DNA of 64,000 bases, taken from Rhodanobacter sp. Lineage in GTDB: Bacteria > Pseudomonadota > Gammaproteobacteria > Xanthomonadales > Rhodanobacteraceae. How positions within the stretch are numbered: the first letter of the stretch is position 1; every line of letters begins with the position of its first letter. The position numbers and the translations under genes are program-made. The DNA lies in contig JANJTA010000005.1 of assembly GCA_024711345.1 (NCBI GenBank), forward strand, positions 62,001-126,000, in the 5' to 3' direction. The notes beneath the pieces are model-generated. The model ran no database searches and was not told where the DNA came from. It saw nothing but the letters and a program-made list of their open reading frames with translations. Positions 40,116 to 48,743 of this stretch are shown here, piece after piece.

Positions 40116-41003
40116 TCACGGCTTGCGCTTCGCTCTCGGGTGGGCGGCGTCGTAGACGCGGGCCAGATGCTGGAAATCCAGATGCGTGTAGATCTGCGTG
40201 GTGGCGATGTCGGCGTGGCCGAGCAGCTCCTGCACCGCGCGCAGGTCGCCGGAGGATTCCAGCATGTGGCTGGCGAAGGTATGGCGCAGCAGGTGCGGGT
40301 GGATGTGCTTCGGCATGCCCTGTTGCAGCGCCAGCTTGTTCAGGCGCAGCTGCACCGTGCGCGGGCTGATCGGCGCGCCGCCGCGGCCGCGGAACACCGG
40401 GCCGTCGGCCGGCATGCCCTCGGCGGCGCCGAGCGCGCGCAGCGCGGCCACGGCGTGGCGACCGACCGGCACGATGCGGGTCTTGCTGCCCTTGCCGAGT
40501 ACGCGCACCTCGCCGTCGTCGAGCCGGAGGTCCAGCCAGCGCAGGCTGACCAGCTCGGACAGGCGCAGCCCGCTGGAATAGAACAGCTCCAGCATCGCGC
40601 GGTCGCGCGTGGCCAGCGCGCCGTCGCCGCCGGTTTCCACCAGCGCGGTCGCTTCGTCCACGTCGAGCACCTGCGGCAGCTTGCGGCGCACCTTCGGGCC
40701 GCGCACGCCGAGCAGCGGATCATTCGTCAACCGACCTTCGCGGGCGAGCTGGCGGAACAGGCTGCGGCACGAGGACAGCAGGCGCTGCAGGCTCTTCGGC
40801 GCCAGGCCGGCGCGATGTTCGCCGGCGATGAAGCTGCGCATCCGGTTCGCATCCAATGCATCGAACGCGACCAGCTGCTGCTCCTGCATGTAGCGCAGCA
40901 GCTTGGCCAGGTCGCGGCGATAGCCGGCCAGCGTATGCGGCGAGGCGTGCCGCTCGCCAGCGAGGCGGGCGAGCCATTGCTCGACCTGTTGGGCGGGTGT
41001 CAT
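40116..41003 (-). CDS. xerC: Tyrosine recombinase XerC
   Basis: The 295-residue recombinase, with XerD, resolves chromosome dimers at dif. The catalytic residues are visible: Arg in SGLRLSEL, Lys in GKGSKTRIVPV, His-x-x-Arg in HLLRHTFASHML, His in LLGHADI and the nucleophile Tyr in TTQIYTHLDF. The N-terminal SAM-like domain is about 1-90. I chose ATG 41003 (MTPAQQVEQWLARL), which leaves 5 bp after the DUF484 stop. The order lptM-dapF-DUF484-xerC matches E. coli. Confidence 0.96.
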   Translation of the reverse strand: MTPAQQVEQWLARLAGERHASPHTLAGYRRDLAKLLRYMQEQQLVAFDALDANRMRSFIAGEHRAGLAPKSLQRLLSSCRSLFRQLAREGRLTNDPLLGVRGPKVRRKLPQVLDVDEATALVETGGDGALATRDRAMLELFYSSGLRLSELVSLRWLDLRLDDGEVRVLGKGSKTRIVPVGRHAVAALRALGAAEGMPADGPVFRGRGGAPISPRTVQLRLNKLALQQGMPKHIHPHLLRHTFASHMLESSGDLRAVQELLGHADIATTQIYTHLDFQHLARVYDAAHPRAKRKP

Positions 41004-41008
41004 CGCTC

Positions 41009-41695
41009 TCAGGAAATATCCCGCGAACGCGCCAGCGCGGCGGTGATGGTGGCCGAGATCATCTTCAGGAACAGCGTGCCCATGCCGGGCTGGAAACGGT
41101 CCGGGTTGGCGCTGCCGATCGCCAGGATGCCGCATTCGCCCAGACGCATCAGCGCGACCGAGCGGATCTGCCCGGCGTCGACGCCGAACAGGCGTTCGAG
41201 CTTCTCGGCGGACAGCCGGCCGGAAACCGGTTCGTTCTTCTGCAGGAACTCGCTGAACTCCGGCAGCGCAGCGGCGCCGCCGGGAATCTGCTGCAGCCAG
41301 TCCGCGCGCGGCAGCCGCGGCTGCTCGCCGAACAGCAGCAGGCGCACCTGCTCGGTGTGGAAATCCGCGCTGAGCTTGGCGATCACCGTGCGCGCGGTCA
41401 CTTCCATGGTGTTCGCGCGCAGCAGCGCCACGGTGAGCGCGTGCACGCGCTCCATCAGCTTCTCGTTCTCGGCGGCGATGGCGATCAGCTCGGCCAGCTG
41501 GCGTTCGAGTTCCGCGTTCTTGTCGCGCAGGCTCTGCAACTGGTACACCGCCAGCGACGACACCGCACCCTGCCCGCGCGGCATGGTCAGCCTGGCGGCC
41601 AGCTCGGGGTACTCGCTGAGGAACTCCGGATGGCGCTTCAGGTAGGCGGCGACCACGCGGGCCTGGGTGGCGTCGTCAAGCAGGGTGGCAGTCAT
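41009..41695 (-). CDS. DUF484 family protein (GAF-like)
   Basis: The 228-residue protein is the DUF484 gene that usually accompanies xerC. It starts ATQARVVAAYLKRHPEFLSEYPEL, followed by a coiled-coil stretch (VYQLQSLRDKNAELERQLAELIAIAAENEKLMERVHALT) and a GAF-like C-terminal domain. Its role is unknown; it is thought to be a sensor domain without catalytic part. It lies 94 bp after dapF on the same strand. Confidence 0.9.
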   Translation of the reverse strand: MTATLLDDATQARVVAAYLKRHPEFLSEYPELAARLTMPRGQGAVSSLAVYQLQSLRDKNAELERQLAELIAIAAENEKLMERVHALTVALLRANTMEVTARTVIAKLSADFHTEQVRLLLFGEQPRLPRADWLQQIPGGAAALPEFSEFLQKNEPVSGRLSAEKLERLFGVDAGQIRSVALMRLGECGILAIGSANPDRFQPGMGTLFLKMISATITAALARSRDIS

Positions 41696-41789
41696 GCGCG
41701 GGCATCCTCGAAGCGTGGCGGAGCGCGCGAGGGAAGCGCGCCATCCGGCCGGAGTGTGCGATGGACACGCGCGCGCTTCAACCGCCGCG

Positions 41790-42638
41790 TCAGGCCGCCG
41801 CCGCGGGCACCGGCCACTCGCCTTCGAACGCGAACGCGGCCGGGCCGGTCATCCACAGCGTGTGGCCGGGGCCGGCCCAGTCGATGCGCAGCGTGCCGCC
41901 GGGCAGCTCGACCGCCACCGCGGCGTCGACCTCGCCGCGCCGCCGCAGCACCGCCATCGCGGCGCAGGCGCCGGTGCCGCAGGCCAGCGTCCAGCCGGCG
42001 CCGCGTTCGTGCACGCGCAGGCGCAGGCGGCCGCGATCCATCTGCTGCACGAAGCCGGCGTTGGCGCCCAGGGCGAAGCGCGGATGATTCGTCAGCAGCG
42101 GCCCCAGCTGCAGCAACGCGGGGTCGGCCAGGTCGTCCACCGCGACCACCGCGTGCGGGTTGCCCATCGACACCGCGCCGATGTCCAGCGTCGCGCCGGC
42201 CACGGCAAGCTCGTAATGGTCGGCCGCGGCGTCGGCCGCGAACGGGATCCGCTTGGGTTCGAACACCGGTTCGCCCATGTCCACGGTGACCTCATTCGCG
42301 CCGAGCAGGCGCACCGTCACCGGGCCGGACGGGCTCTCGATCGTCACGTCCGCGCCGATCGCCAGCGCGCCGGCGCGGTGCAGCCAGGCGGCCACGCAGC
42401 GCACGCCGTTGCCGCACTGGCCCGACGGCGTGCCGTCGGCGTTCCAGATGCCGTAGTAGAACGCAGCGCCCGGGCTGCGCGCGGGCTCCACGCTGAGCAG
42501 CTGGTCGAAGCCCACGCCGGTATGGCGGTCGGCCAGCGCGCGGATCTGCGCCGCATCCAGCGCAAACGCACGCTGCCGGCAATCCAGCACGACGAAGTCG
42601 TTGCCGATGCCGTGCATTTTCGAGAAGCGCAGCTGCAT
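41790..42638 (-). CDS. dapF: Diaminopimelate epimerase
   Basis: The 282-residue enzyme interconverts LL- and meso-diaminopimelate for lysine and peptidoglycan synthesis. The two catalytic cysteines are in SGQCGNGVRC and LACGTGACAAM. The N-terminus FSKMHGIGNDFVVLD is typical. I chose ATG 42638; it starts 13 bp after the lptM stop. The C-terminal AAAA tail is slightly longer than usual. Confidence 0.97.
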   Translation of the reverse strand: MQLRFSKMHGIGNDFVVLDCRQRAFALDAAQIRALADRHTGVGFDQLLSVEPARSPGAAFYYGIWNADGTPSGQCGNGVRCVAAWLHRAGALAIGADVTIESPSGPVTVRLLGANEVTVDMGEPVFEPKRIPFAADAAADHYELAVAGATLDIGAVSMGNPHAVVAVDDLADPALLQLGPLLTNHPRFALGANAGFVQQMDRGRLRLRVHERGAGWTLACGTGACAAMAVLRRRGEVDAAVAVELPGGTLRIDWAGPGHTLWMTGPAAFAFEGEWPVPAAAA

Positions 42639-42651
42639 GGACGAACGCCGC

Positions 42652-42828
42652 TCAGTGCTGGCCGGCAGCCGGATCAGCAACGCTGGCCGGCAGCGCGGGC
42701 GTCGCCGGCGGCACCATGGTCGAGGCCGCGGCCGGCGGGCTCGGCAGCACCAGCGGCCCCTTGTTGCCGCAGCCGGCAAGCGCGGCAACGGCGAGGCAGA
42801 ACGGCAGCAGCAGGAAGGATCGGCGCAT
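42652..42828 (-). CDS. lptM: LptM-type small lipoprotein (YifL)
   Basis: This 58-residue lipoprotein has a signal peptide with lipobox LAGC and the family motif CGNKGPLVLP right after the lipid-modified Cys. LptM (YifL) promotes oxidative maturation of the LptD/LptE lipopolysaccharide translocon in E. coli. The rest is a Pro/Ala-rich tail. Its position just upstream of dapF matches E. coli. It is too short for the track in its own right. Confidence 0.88.
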   Translation of the reverse strand: MRRSFLLLPFCLAVAALAGCGNKGPLVLPSPPAAASTMVPPATPALPASVADPAAGQH

Positions 42829-42940
42829 GGTCGGGATTCCTCGAAGACAGGCGCAGTATAGCGAGGCACCGCGGCCCGGCCGCGGCATCGCCGCTATCAT
42901 GCGCGTACGGATCGCACGACGCGGCGACGAGGTAACCACG

Positions 42941-43630
42941 ATGGACTGGAGCGCGCTGCTGCGCCTGCCGATGACCCTGCTGCTGGTGCTGGCGGCGGTA
43001 TTTGCGTTGATCACCCTGGTGCAGCTGGTGGCATTGCGTCAGCGCCTGCGCCGTGGCCGCCGCCTCGCCGCCAGCTGGCGCGCGCTGCTGTGCCTGGCCT
43101 GCTTCGCGCTGACCCTGCTGCTGGCCGGCGCCGGCGCCGCGCTGCGCGGCTACCGGTTGCTCGGCAGCGAGGCGCCGGTGGTCGAAATCGACGCGCGCAT
43201 CCTGTCGCCGCAGCGCTGGGCGCTCACCCTGAGCTGGCCCGACGGCAGCACGCGCCAGCTGCAGCTGGCCGGCGACGCCTGGCGCGTCGAGGCGGTCGTG
43301 CTGAAGTGGAAGCTGCCGGCGCTGCTGGCCGGCGTGCCGCCGCTGTACCGGCTCGACCGGCTGTCCGGCCGCTACGACGACCCCGCGCAGGAGGCGGTGG
43401 CGCCGCGCACGGTGATCGGCTTCGGCGAAGCCGGCGCATTCGACCTGCTCAACCTGAAGCAGCAATACCCGCGCTGGCTGCCCGAGATCGACACCGTCTA
43501 CGGCAGCGGCGCGTTCCTGCCGCTGGTCGATGGCGGCCACTACACGGTGAGCCTGATGCGCACCGGCGCGCTGGTGGCACGGGCGGATGCCGCGACTGCC
43601 GAGAAGATCAGCCACCCGCTGGGCGGCTGA
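42941..43630 (+). CDS. Hypothetical two-helix membrane protein, 229 aa
   Basis: I do not recognise the family. Helices at about 10-32 (MTLLLVLAAVFALITLVQLVALRQRL) and 46-68 (LLCLACFALTLLLAGAGAALRGY) are followed by a roughly 150-residue soluble, beta-rich domain (YRLLGSEAPVVEIDARIL, TRQLQLAGDAWRVEAVVLKW). The start at 42941 is set by GACGAGG upstream. It diverges from lptM and is convergent with idi. The topology suggests a periplasmic domain anchored by a helical hairpin. Confidence 0.75.
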   Translation: MDWSALLRLPMTLLLVLAAVFALITLVQLVALRQRLRRGRRLAASWRALLCLACFALTLLLAGAGAALRGYRLLGSEAPVVEIDARILSPQRWALTLSWPDGSTRQLQLAGDAWRVEAVVLKWKLPALLAGVPPLYRLDRLSGRYDDPAQEAVAPRTVIGFGEAGAFDLLNLKQQYPRWLPEIDTVYGSGAFLPLVDGGHYTVSLMRTGALVARADAATAEKISHPLGG

Positions 43631-43673
43631 GGCAGGCGGCTCGCGTCGTCACTCGCGCCCGGCATCCGGCGGA

Positions 43674-44249
43674 TCAGTCATCGGCCCATGCCGCGAGCGC
43701 CGGGTCCTGGCGCAGTCGCGCCCATTCGAGTTTCAGCCAGGGCGTGAAGCGCTCCGGCCAACGGGCGATCTCGCGATCGAGCGCGGCCGGTGTGACGAAA
43801 CGCCAGGCCGCGACCTCGGCGGGATTGGCGCGCACCGGTTGCGTGCAGGTGCCGGCGTAGACCCAGCACAGTTCGTGCTCGGCGCCGAGGTCGCGGTAGT
43901 CGGCCTGGTACTCGAACTTGAACAGGTAGCGCAGCGGGCAGCGCATGCCCAGCTCCTGCTGCAGGCGTCGTTCGGTGGCCTGCTCCATGCTTTCGCCCTG
44001 GCGCGGATGGCTGCAGCAACTGTTGGCCCAGTAGCCGGGCCACAGCCGCTTGCCGCGGCTGCGTTGCTGCAACAGCAGCTCGCCGTGCCCGTTGAAGACG
44101 AACAGCGAGAACGCACGATGGCGCTGGCCGCGACCGTCGTGGGCGGCCGCCTTGCTGGCGTAGCCGACCGCGCGATCGTCGGCATCGACCAGGATCAGCT
44201 GCTCGGCTTCGGAGGAGACCATGGGGTGGCGTAGCGACGCGTCAGCCAA
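43674..44249 (-). CDS. idi: Isopentenyl-diphosphate delta-isomerase, type I
   Basis: The 191-residue Nudix-fold enzyme interconverts IPP and DMAPP. It has the catalytic Cys79 in WANSCCSHPRQGE and the Glu of EHELCWVY that pairs with it. The start is probably the TTG at 44249: GGAGGTGTCCT precedes it with ideal spacing and it overlaps the end of the upstream gene by 8 nt (frame +1), typical of coupling. An ATG at 44222 is possible but has no ribosome-binding site. It is the last gene of the mevalonate operon, which makes IPP only, so an isomerase is needed. Confidence 0.93.
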   Translation of the reverse strand: MADASLRHPMVSSEAEQLILVDADDRAVGYASKAAAHDGRGQRHRAFSLFVFNGHGELLLQQRSRGKRLWPGYWANSCCSHPRQGESMEQATERRLQQELGMRCPLRYLFKFEYQADYRDLGAEHELCWVYAGTCTQPVRANPAEVAAWRFVTPAALDREIARWPERFTPWLKLEWARLRQDPALAAWADD

Positions 44250-46581
44250 AGGACACCTCCAGCGCCTGGTAGCCGGCGTCGCGCATCGCGCGGGCCACGC
44301 GCGCGCCGCCCTCGGGACACAGCGCGATCACCGCGCCGCCGCCGCCGCCGCCGGTCAACTTGGCGCCCAGCGCGCCGTGCTCGCGCGCCAGCTGGACCAG
44401 TTCCTCGATCTCGCGGCTGGACACCTGCAGCGCGTTCAACTGGCCCTGGCAGATGTTCATCAGCTCGCCGAGCTCGGCCAAGTCGCGGGCTTGCAGCGCG
44501 TCGAGCGCGTGCCGGGTCAGCAGGTCGATCTCGTCGAAGATGCGCTCGTAGCGCGCCGGGTGCTGCAGCCATGCCTGGCGCACGCGTGCCACCATCCTCG
44601 CGGTCAGGCTCTCGCTGCCGCTCAGGCCGATCACCAGCGGCAACGGCTGCGGCAGCGCGAGCGGACGGATCGTCGCCGGCGCGCCGCGCCGGTACAGCAG
44701 CGCCTGGCCATGGGTGGCAACCGTGTTGTCGATGCCCGAGGGCGTGCCGTGGGCGATCTTCTCGCACTCGAACGCCAGCGCGCAGACGCTGGCGTCGTCC
44801 AGGTCCAGCGCGCAGTGCCGGTCGAGCGCGCGGATCACCGCCACCGCCAGCGCCGCCGAACCGCCGAGCCCCATCGCCCGCGGCATCTCCGGCGCCACCT
44901 GGATGCGCAGGGCGCGCCGGCTCAGGCCGAGGCGTTCCAACAGCAGCGTCAGCGACTGCGCAAAGGAACCCGGGCGCGCCGGCTGCTGCAGGCGTTGCTC
45001 GATGCCCCAGCGCGGGATCAGCAGCGTAGTGCCATCGCGGGCGTCCTCCACGCGCGCGCGGATCGCCAGCGGCAGCGGCGCGGCGATCGCGTGGCGGCCG
45101 TACACCACGGCGTGCTCGCCGAGCAGGATCACCTTGCCGTGGCCGGTCGCCCATTCCGGCGTGCCGGCCCGCGGCCGGCCGTGGGCCGCGGGCCCCGGCG
45201 CCGCCTGCCCGCCCAGCTCGGCCACGATCAGTTGCGCCTTCCACAGCTTGATCTCGCCGTCGGCCAGCAGGCGTTCCACCACCTGATCGAACATCTGCGG
45301 CGTGGCGCCGGCCGCCAGCGCCACGCTGCGCGCGTGCAGGGTCATGTGGCCTTGCTGGATGCCATCGGTGACCAGCGCCCGCAAGGCGGAGAAGTTCTGC
45401 GCCAGGCCGACGGCAGCCATCATCTCGGCCAGTTCGCGAGCACCGGGCGAACCCAGCAGGCGGTGGTTGATCGCCACCATCGGGTTGGCCTGCAGCGAGC
45501 CGCCCACGGTGCCGACCTTGAGCGGCAGCTCGATGCTGCCGACCAGGTCGCCCTGCGCGTTGCGCGACCAGCGGGTCAGCGCGCGATAGCCCTGGTCGCG
45601 CGCGGCGTAGGCGTGCACCGCCGCCTCCAGCGCGCGCCAGTCGTTGCCGGTGGCCAGCGCCACCGCATCGACGCCGTTCATGACGCCCTTGTTGTGGGTC
45701 GCGGCGCGGTACGGGTCGACCAGCGCGAGGTCGTTGGCCAGGATGATGCCGTCGCGCACCTGTCCGCCGTCGTGGCCCTTGCCGGCCAGCGCATGCGCCG
45801 GGATCACCGCGCTGGCGCGCACCAGCGCGCGGTCGGTCAGGTTGGACAGGATGCGCAGGCAGGCCTTGCCGCCGGTGATCGCCTCGGCCAGCGGGGCCAC
45901 GCCCTCGCACATCGTGTTGACCAGGTTGGCGCCCATCGCGTCGCAGGTGTCGACCAGCAGGTGCAGCACCAGCATGTCGGGGCCGCCGTCCGGTGCGGCG
46001 TGGATCAGCACCTCGACGTCCGTCACGCCACCGCCGCGCGCGACCATGTTCGGGTGCAGGCTGTTGGCCAGGTTGATGATCTCCTCGCGCCGCTGCAGCA
46101 GGGCCGTGCGCGCCCTGCCCGCGTGGGCCACGCCGGTCAGCTGGACCTGGCCGATCAGCAACGGCCGGTCGCTCGCGGTGGTGAAGCCGCCGCAGCCGCG
46201 CACCAGCTTGGCGGCGGCGCTCAGCGCGGCCACGATCGACGGCTCCTCGACCACCAGCGGCACCACGTAGTCCTTGCCGTTGATCAGGAAGTTCAGGCCC
46301 AGCCCCACCGGCAACCCCATCACGCCGATGACGTTCTCGATCAGCTTGTCGGCCTGCGCCGGTTCCAGCCGCTGCGCACCGCTGGTCAGCGCGCGGTGAT
46401 CGGCCTGCGTCAGCAGTCCGCGGCTGCGCAGCAGCTGCAGTCGCTCGGTCACGCCCAGCCGATGGAAGCCGGGCAGGCGGGCAGGATGCTCGGGCGCGCT
46501 CGCCGCGCGGTCGTGCGGCATGTCGTCGGCGCAGGTGGCGGCAGGCGCGTCGGCCTGCCCGATGGCGGGTAACTGGTCCAC
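44242..46581 (-). CDS. HMG-CoA reductase (class II) fused to mevalonate kinase
   Basis: A single 779-residue frame joins two enzymes. Residues about 35-455 are class II HMG-CoA reductase: VVEEPSIVA (catalytic Glu about 112), GANLVNTMCE, Lys298 in HNKGVMNGVD, Asp314 in TGNDWRA and the catalytic His in GHMTLHARS (412-419). After an Ala/Gly/Pro linker (458-474) comes a GHMP mevalonate kinase: GKVILLGEHAVVYG (482-495), GLGGSAA (571-577), Asp618 in SGIDNT and KLTGGGGGGAV. It would turn HMG-CoA into 5-phosphomevalonate in one polypeptide. Start is GTG 46581 with AGGAA 8 nt upstream; an ATG 20 codons later is weaker. It lies 27 bp after mvaK2. Confidence 0.93.
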   Translation of the reverse strand: MDQLPAIGQADAPAATCADDMPHDRAASAPEHPARLPGFHRLGVTERLQLLRSRGLLTQADHRALTSGAQRLEPAQADKLIENVIGVMGLPVGLGLNFLINGKDYVVPLVVEEPSIVAALSAAAKLVRGCGGFTTASDRPLLIGQVQLTGVAHAGRARTALLQRREEIINLANSLHPNMVARGGGVTDVEVLIHAAPDGGPDMLVLHLLVDTCDAMGANLVNTMCEGVAPLAEAITGGKACLRILSNLTDRALVRASAVIPAHALAGKGHDGGQVRDGIILANDLALVDPYRAATHNKGVMNGVDAVALATGNDWRALEAAVHAYAARDQGYRALTRWSRNAQGDLVGSIELPLKVGTVGGSLQANPMVAINHRLLGSPGARELAEMMAAVGLAQNFSALRALVTDGIQQGHMTLHARSVALAAGATPQMFDQVVERLLADGEIKLWKAQLIVAELGGQAAPGPAAHGRPRAGTPEWATGHGKVILLGEHAVVYGRHAIAAPLPLAIRARVEDARDGTTLLIPRWGIEQRLQQPARPGSFAQSLTLLLERLGLSRRALRIQVAPEMPRAMGLGGSAALAVAVIRALDRHCALDLDDASVCALAFECEKIAHGTPSGIDNTVATHGQALLYRRGAPATIRPLALPQPLPLVIGLSGSESLTARMVARVRQAWLQHPARYERIFDEIDLLTRHALDALQARDLAELGELMNICQGQLNALQVSSREIEELVQLAREHGALGAKLTGGGGGGAVIALCPEGGARVARAMRDAGYQALEVSFG

Positions 46582-46608
46582 GGGGATGTTCCTGGCTGGG
46601 TCGTCGAA

Positions 46609-47628
46609 TCAGTGCACCTGCACGCACGCGGCGCCGGCCGGGTGCAGGTCGAGTACGGGAAAGCCGGCGGCGCCGGCGGCCTGCCGGAAGGCCTGAAGGC
46701 GCGCAGCGTCGGTGGTCAGCGCGATGCCGACATCGCCGCCGCCGGCGCCGCAGGTCTTGTAGGCCACGCCCAGGCGTGCCGCCAGCGCGGCTAGCGCACG
46801 ATGCTCGGGGCAGAAGATGTCCAGGCCGCTGGCGGCGGCCAATCGCTCCAGCGCCAGCGCGTAGGCCGCCACCGCCTCGAGCAGTGCGGCCGCGCCGGTG
46901 GCGTCCGCGGCCGCCGTGGCGCAGTCGCCGAGCTCGCGCATCGCGGCGGCATGGCGCGCCGGTGCCTGCGCGCGCCATGCCGCCAGCCGCTGCAGAAAGA
47001 AGCTGGTCGAGGCCGGGCGGCCGGACCACACGCAGCACCACTGCAGCTCCTGCGGCCAGGTCGCTGGCGCGATCCGCGGTTGCCCGTCGTGCAGCCGGTA
47101 GACCAGCAGGCCGCCGTGCAGGCTGGCGGCGACGTCCAGTCCGCTGCCGTGGCCGTCCTGCGCGCGGCGGTGCGCGGCGCGCAGCGTGTCGAGGGATGGC
47201 GCGCCGCGCCGGCCCAGCGCACGGATTGCGCTGGCCAGCGCCACCGTCAGCGCCGCGCTGGAGCCCAGGCCCAGCTTGCGTCGGCGGTCACCGTCGGCGT
47301 GGAATGCGCGGGTGTCGAGGCTGGCGCGGAACGGCGGCGGCCGGTCCTCCGCGCCCAGCGTTTCCAGAATCGCACTGACCAGTCCCAACGACTCGGTGGC
47401 CGTCGCCTCCAGTGCGGGCCAGCGCATCCGTCCACTCGCATCCAGCCGGCCGTGCGCGGCATGAATGCCGAGCCCGGGCGCGCTGATCTCGTAGTCGCCG
47501 CCGTCGCTGTCTTCCAGCGCCACGCGTGCCTGGCGGTCGATCGCCAGCACCAGTGCGGGGGCACCCTCCAGCACCGCGTACTCGCCCGCGATCACCAGCT
47601 TGCCCGGCGCCGTTGCCAGCACGCGCAT
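46609..47628 (-). CDS. mvaK2: Phosphomevalonate kinase (GHMP family)
   Basis: The 339-residue GHMP kinase converts 5-phosphomevalonate to the diphosphate. Motif 1 is TAPGKLVIAGEYAVLEG, motif 2 GLGSSAALTVAL and motif 3 TCGAGGGDVGIAL; the C-G-A-G-G-G-D form of motif 3 is typical of phosphomevalonate kinases. The ATG at 47628 shares one base with the mvaD stop (TGATG), so the two are translationally coupled. The track ORF starts far upstream in another gene's sequence. Confidence 0.9.
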   Translation of the reverse strand: MRVLATAPGKLVIAGEYAVLEGAPALVLAIDRQARVALEDSDGGDYEISAPGLGIHAAHGRLDASGRMRWPALEATATESLGLVSAILETLGAEDRPPPFRASLDTRAFHADGDRRRKLGLGSSAALTVALASAIRALGRRGAPSLDTLRAAHRRAQDGHGSGLDVAASLHGGLLVYRLHDGQPRIAPATWPQELQWCCVWSGRPASTSFFLQRLAAWRAQAPARHAAAMRELGDCATAAADATGAAALLEAVAAYALALERLAAASGLDIFCPEHRALAALAARLGVAYKTCGAGGGDVGIALTTDAARLQAFRQAAGAAGFPVLDLHPAGAACVQVH

Positions 47629-48620
47629 CAGGGCGTCTCGCCGTCGTCGAGCAGCCGCGCGCCTTCGCCCAGACGGCTGCTCAGCACCTGTTCGACGCCA
47701 GGCAGCGCGGCCAGTGCCGCGGCCACCCGGGGCGCCGCCTCCGGCGTGCAGACGGCCTTCACCTGGGGGCCGGCATCGACAGTGAAGAAGACCGGCTCGC
47801 CGGCGTCCTCGCGCAAGGCGCGGATGCGCTGCATGCAGTCGACGGTGGCGCCGTTCCAGTACAGCAGCGGCGGCCGGCTGGACTGCATCACCGCATGCAT
47901 CTTCAGGCAGCTGTGTTCGCTCAGCTCGGCCAGCGCGGCAAAGTCGCGCGCCTGCACCGCGCGACGCGCGGCCGCCAGATCCGTCGCCGCGCTGTGCGTC
48001 CACGCCGGGTAGAACGGCGAGGTGCGGCGGCTGCGCTCCATGCCGACGCCCGAGCCGACGCGCTTGCGCCGGTGCGAGGTCACCGCGATGACCACCGCCA
48101 GCGGCCAGGCGGCGGCGTCCAGCAGCGGTTGCGCGATCGCATCCGTGCCGTCGTCGCGCTCGCCGGCGTCCAGGCCGACGAAGCCGCCGAACAGCGAGCG
48201 CGCCGCCGAACCCGAACCCCGGCGGGCCAGCATCGACAGGGTCCGGCGGTCCAGCCCGAGACCGAGCGCGGCATCGGCCGCCACCACCAGCGCCGCGAAG
48301 CCGGAGGCCGAGGAAGCCAGCCCCGCCGCGGTGGGGAAATGGTTGCGCGTGTCGATCCGCGCGCGCCGCGCGGTGCCGGCGCGCTGCCGCAGCAGGTCCA
48401 GGCAGGCGCTCACCCGGGCCAGCGCCGCCGGATCCTCCGCGCCGTTCAGGCGCAGCTCGTCATGCCGCAGCGACGCGTCGAACTCGACCCGGGTGCGCGT
48501 CCACGGCGCATCGAGGGTGATCGACAGGGAGCCGGTGGCCGGCAGGTTCAGGGTCGCGTCGCGTTTGCCCCAGTATTTGACCAGGGCAATGTTCGGCTGG
48601 GCTTGCGCGATGGCGGCCAT
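47628..48620 (-). CDS. mvaD: Diphosphomevalonate decarboxylase
   Basis: The 330-residue GHMP-superfamily enzyme converts mevalonate 5-diphosphate to isopentenyl diphosphate with ATP. The N-terminal signature AQPNIALVKYWGKRD is diagnostic, as are LPATGSLSITLD, FPTAAGLASSASGFAAL and RGSGSAARSLFGGFV (catalytic Asp region follows). I chose ATG 48620 at that signature. It is the first gene of the operon, 123 bp after the GNAT gene on the same strand, with a perfect palindrome between them. Confidence 0.95.
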   Translation of the reverse strand: MAAIAQAQPNIALVKYWGKRDATLNLPATGSLSITLDAPWTRTRVEFDASLRHDELRLNGAEDPAALARVSACLDLLRQRAGTARRARIDTRNHFPTAAGLASSASGFAALVVAADAALGLGLDRRTLSMLARRGSGSAARSLFGGFVGLDAGERDDGTDAIAQPLLDAAAWPLAVVIAVTSHRRKRVGSGVGMERSRRTSPFYPAWTHSAATDLAAARRAVQARDFAALAELSEHSCLKMHAVMQSSRPPLLYWNGATVDCMQRIRALREDAGEPVFFTVDAGPQVKAVCTPEAAPRVAAALAALPGVEQVLSSRLGEGARLLDDGETP

Positions 48621-48696
48621 CGGGGTTCCGGTGCGGGAGTGGCCGCGCCGCCGGCGCCGGCCTCCGGGCATTGTGCCGGCGGCGGCTCCTGCGTGA

Positions 48697-48712
48697 CCTG
48701 ATGTACATCAGG
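48697..48712. promoter_or_regulatory. Perfect 16-bp palindrome upstream of mvaD
   Basis: CCTGATGTACATCAGG is fully self-complementary with no loop, so it is more operator-like than a terminator. It lies about 77 bp upstream of the mvaD start and 32 bp after the GNAT stop, touching the -35 region of a possible promoter (CACAAT -10 at 48670-48675 on the minus strand). The binding protein is unknown. Confidence 0.55.
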
Positions 48713-48743
48713 CCGTGCCGGGCGACGCGCCTCTGCGCGTGGA

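Noticed and set aside
44221-46572. A 783-aa plus-strand ORF over the mevalonate fusion gene
   Set aside because: Antisense to the HMGR-mevalonate kinase gene, whose catalytic motifs are all intact.
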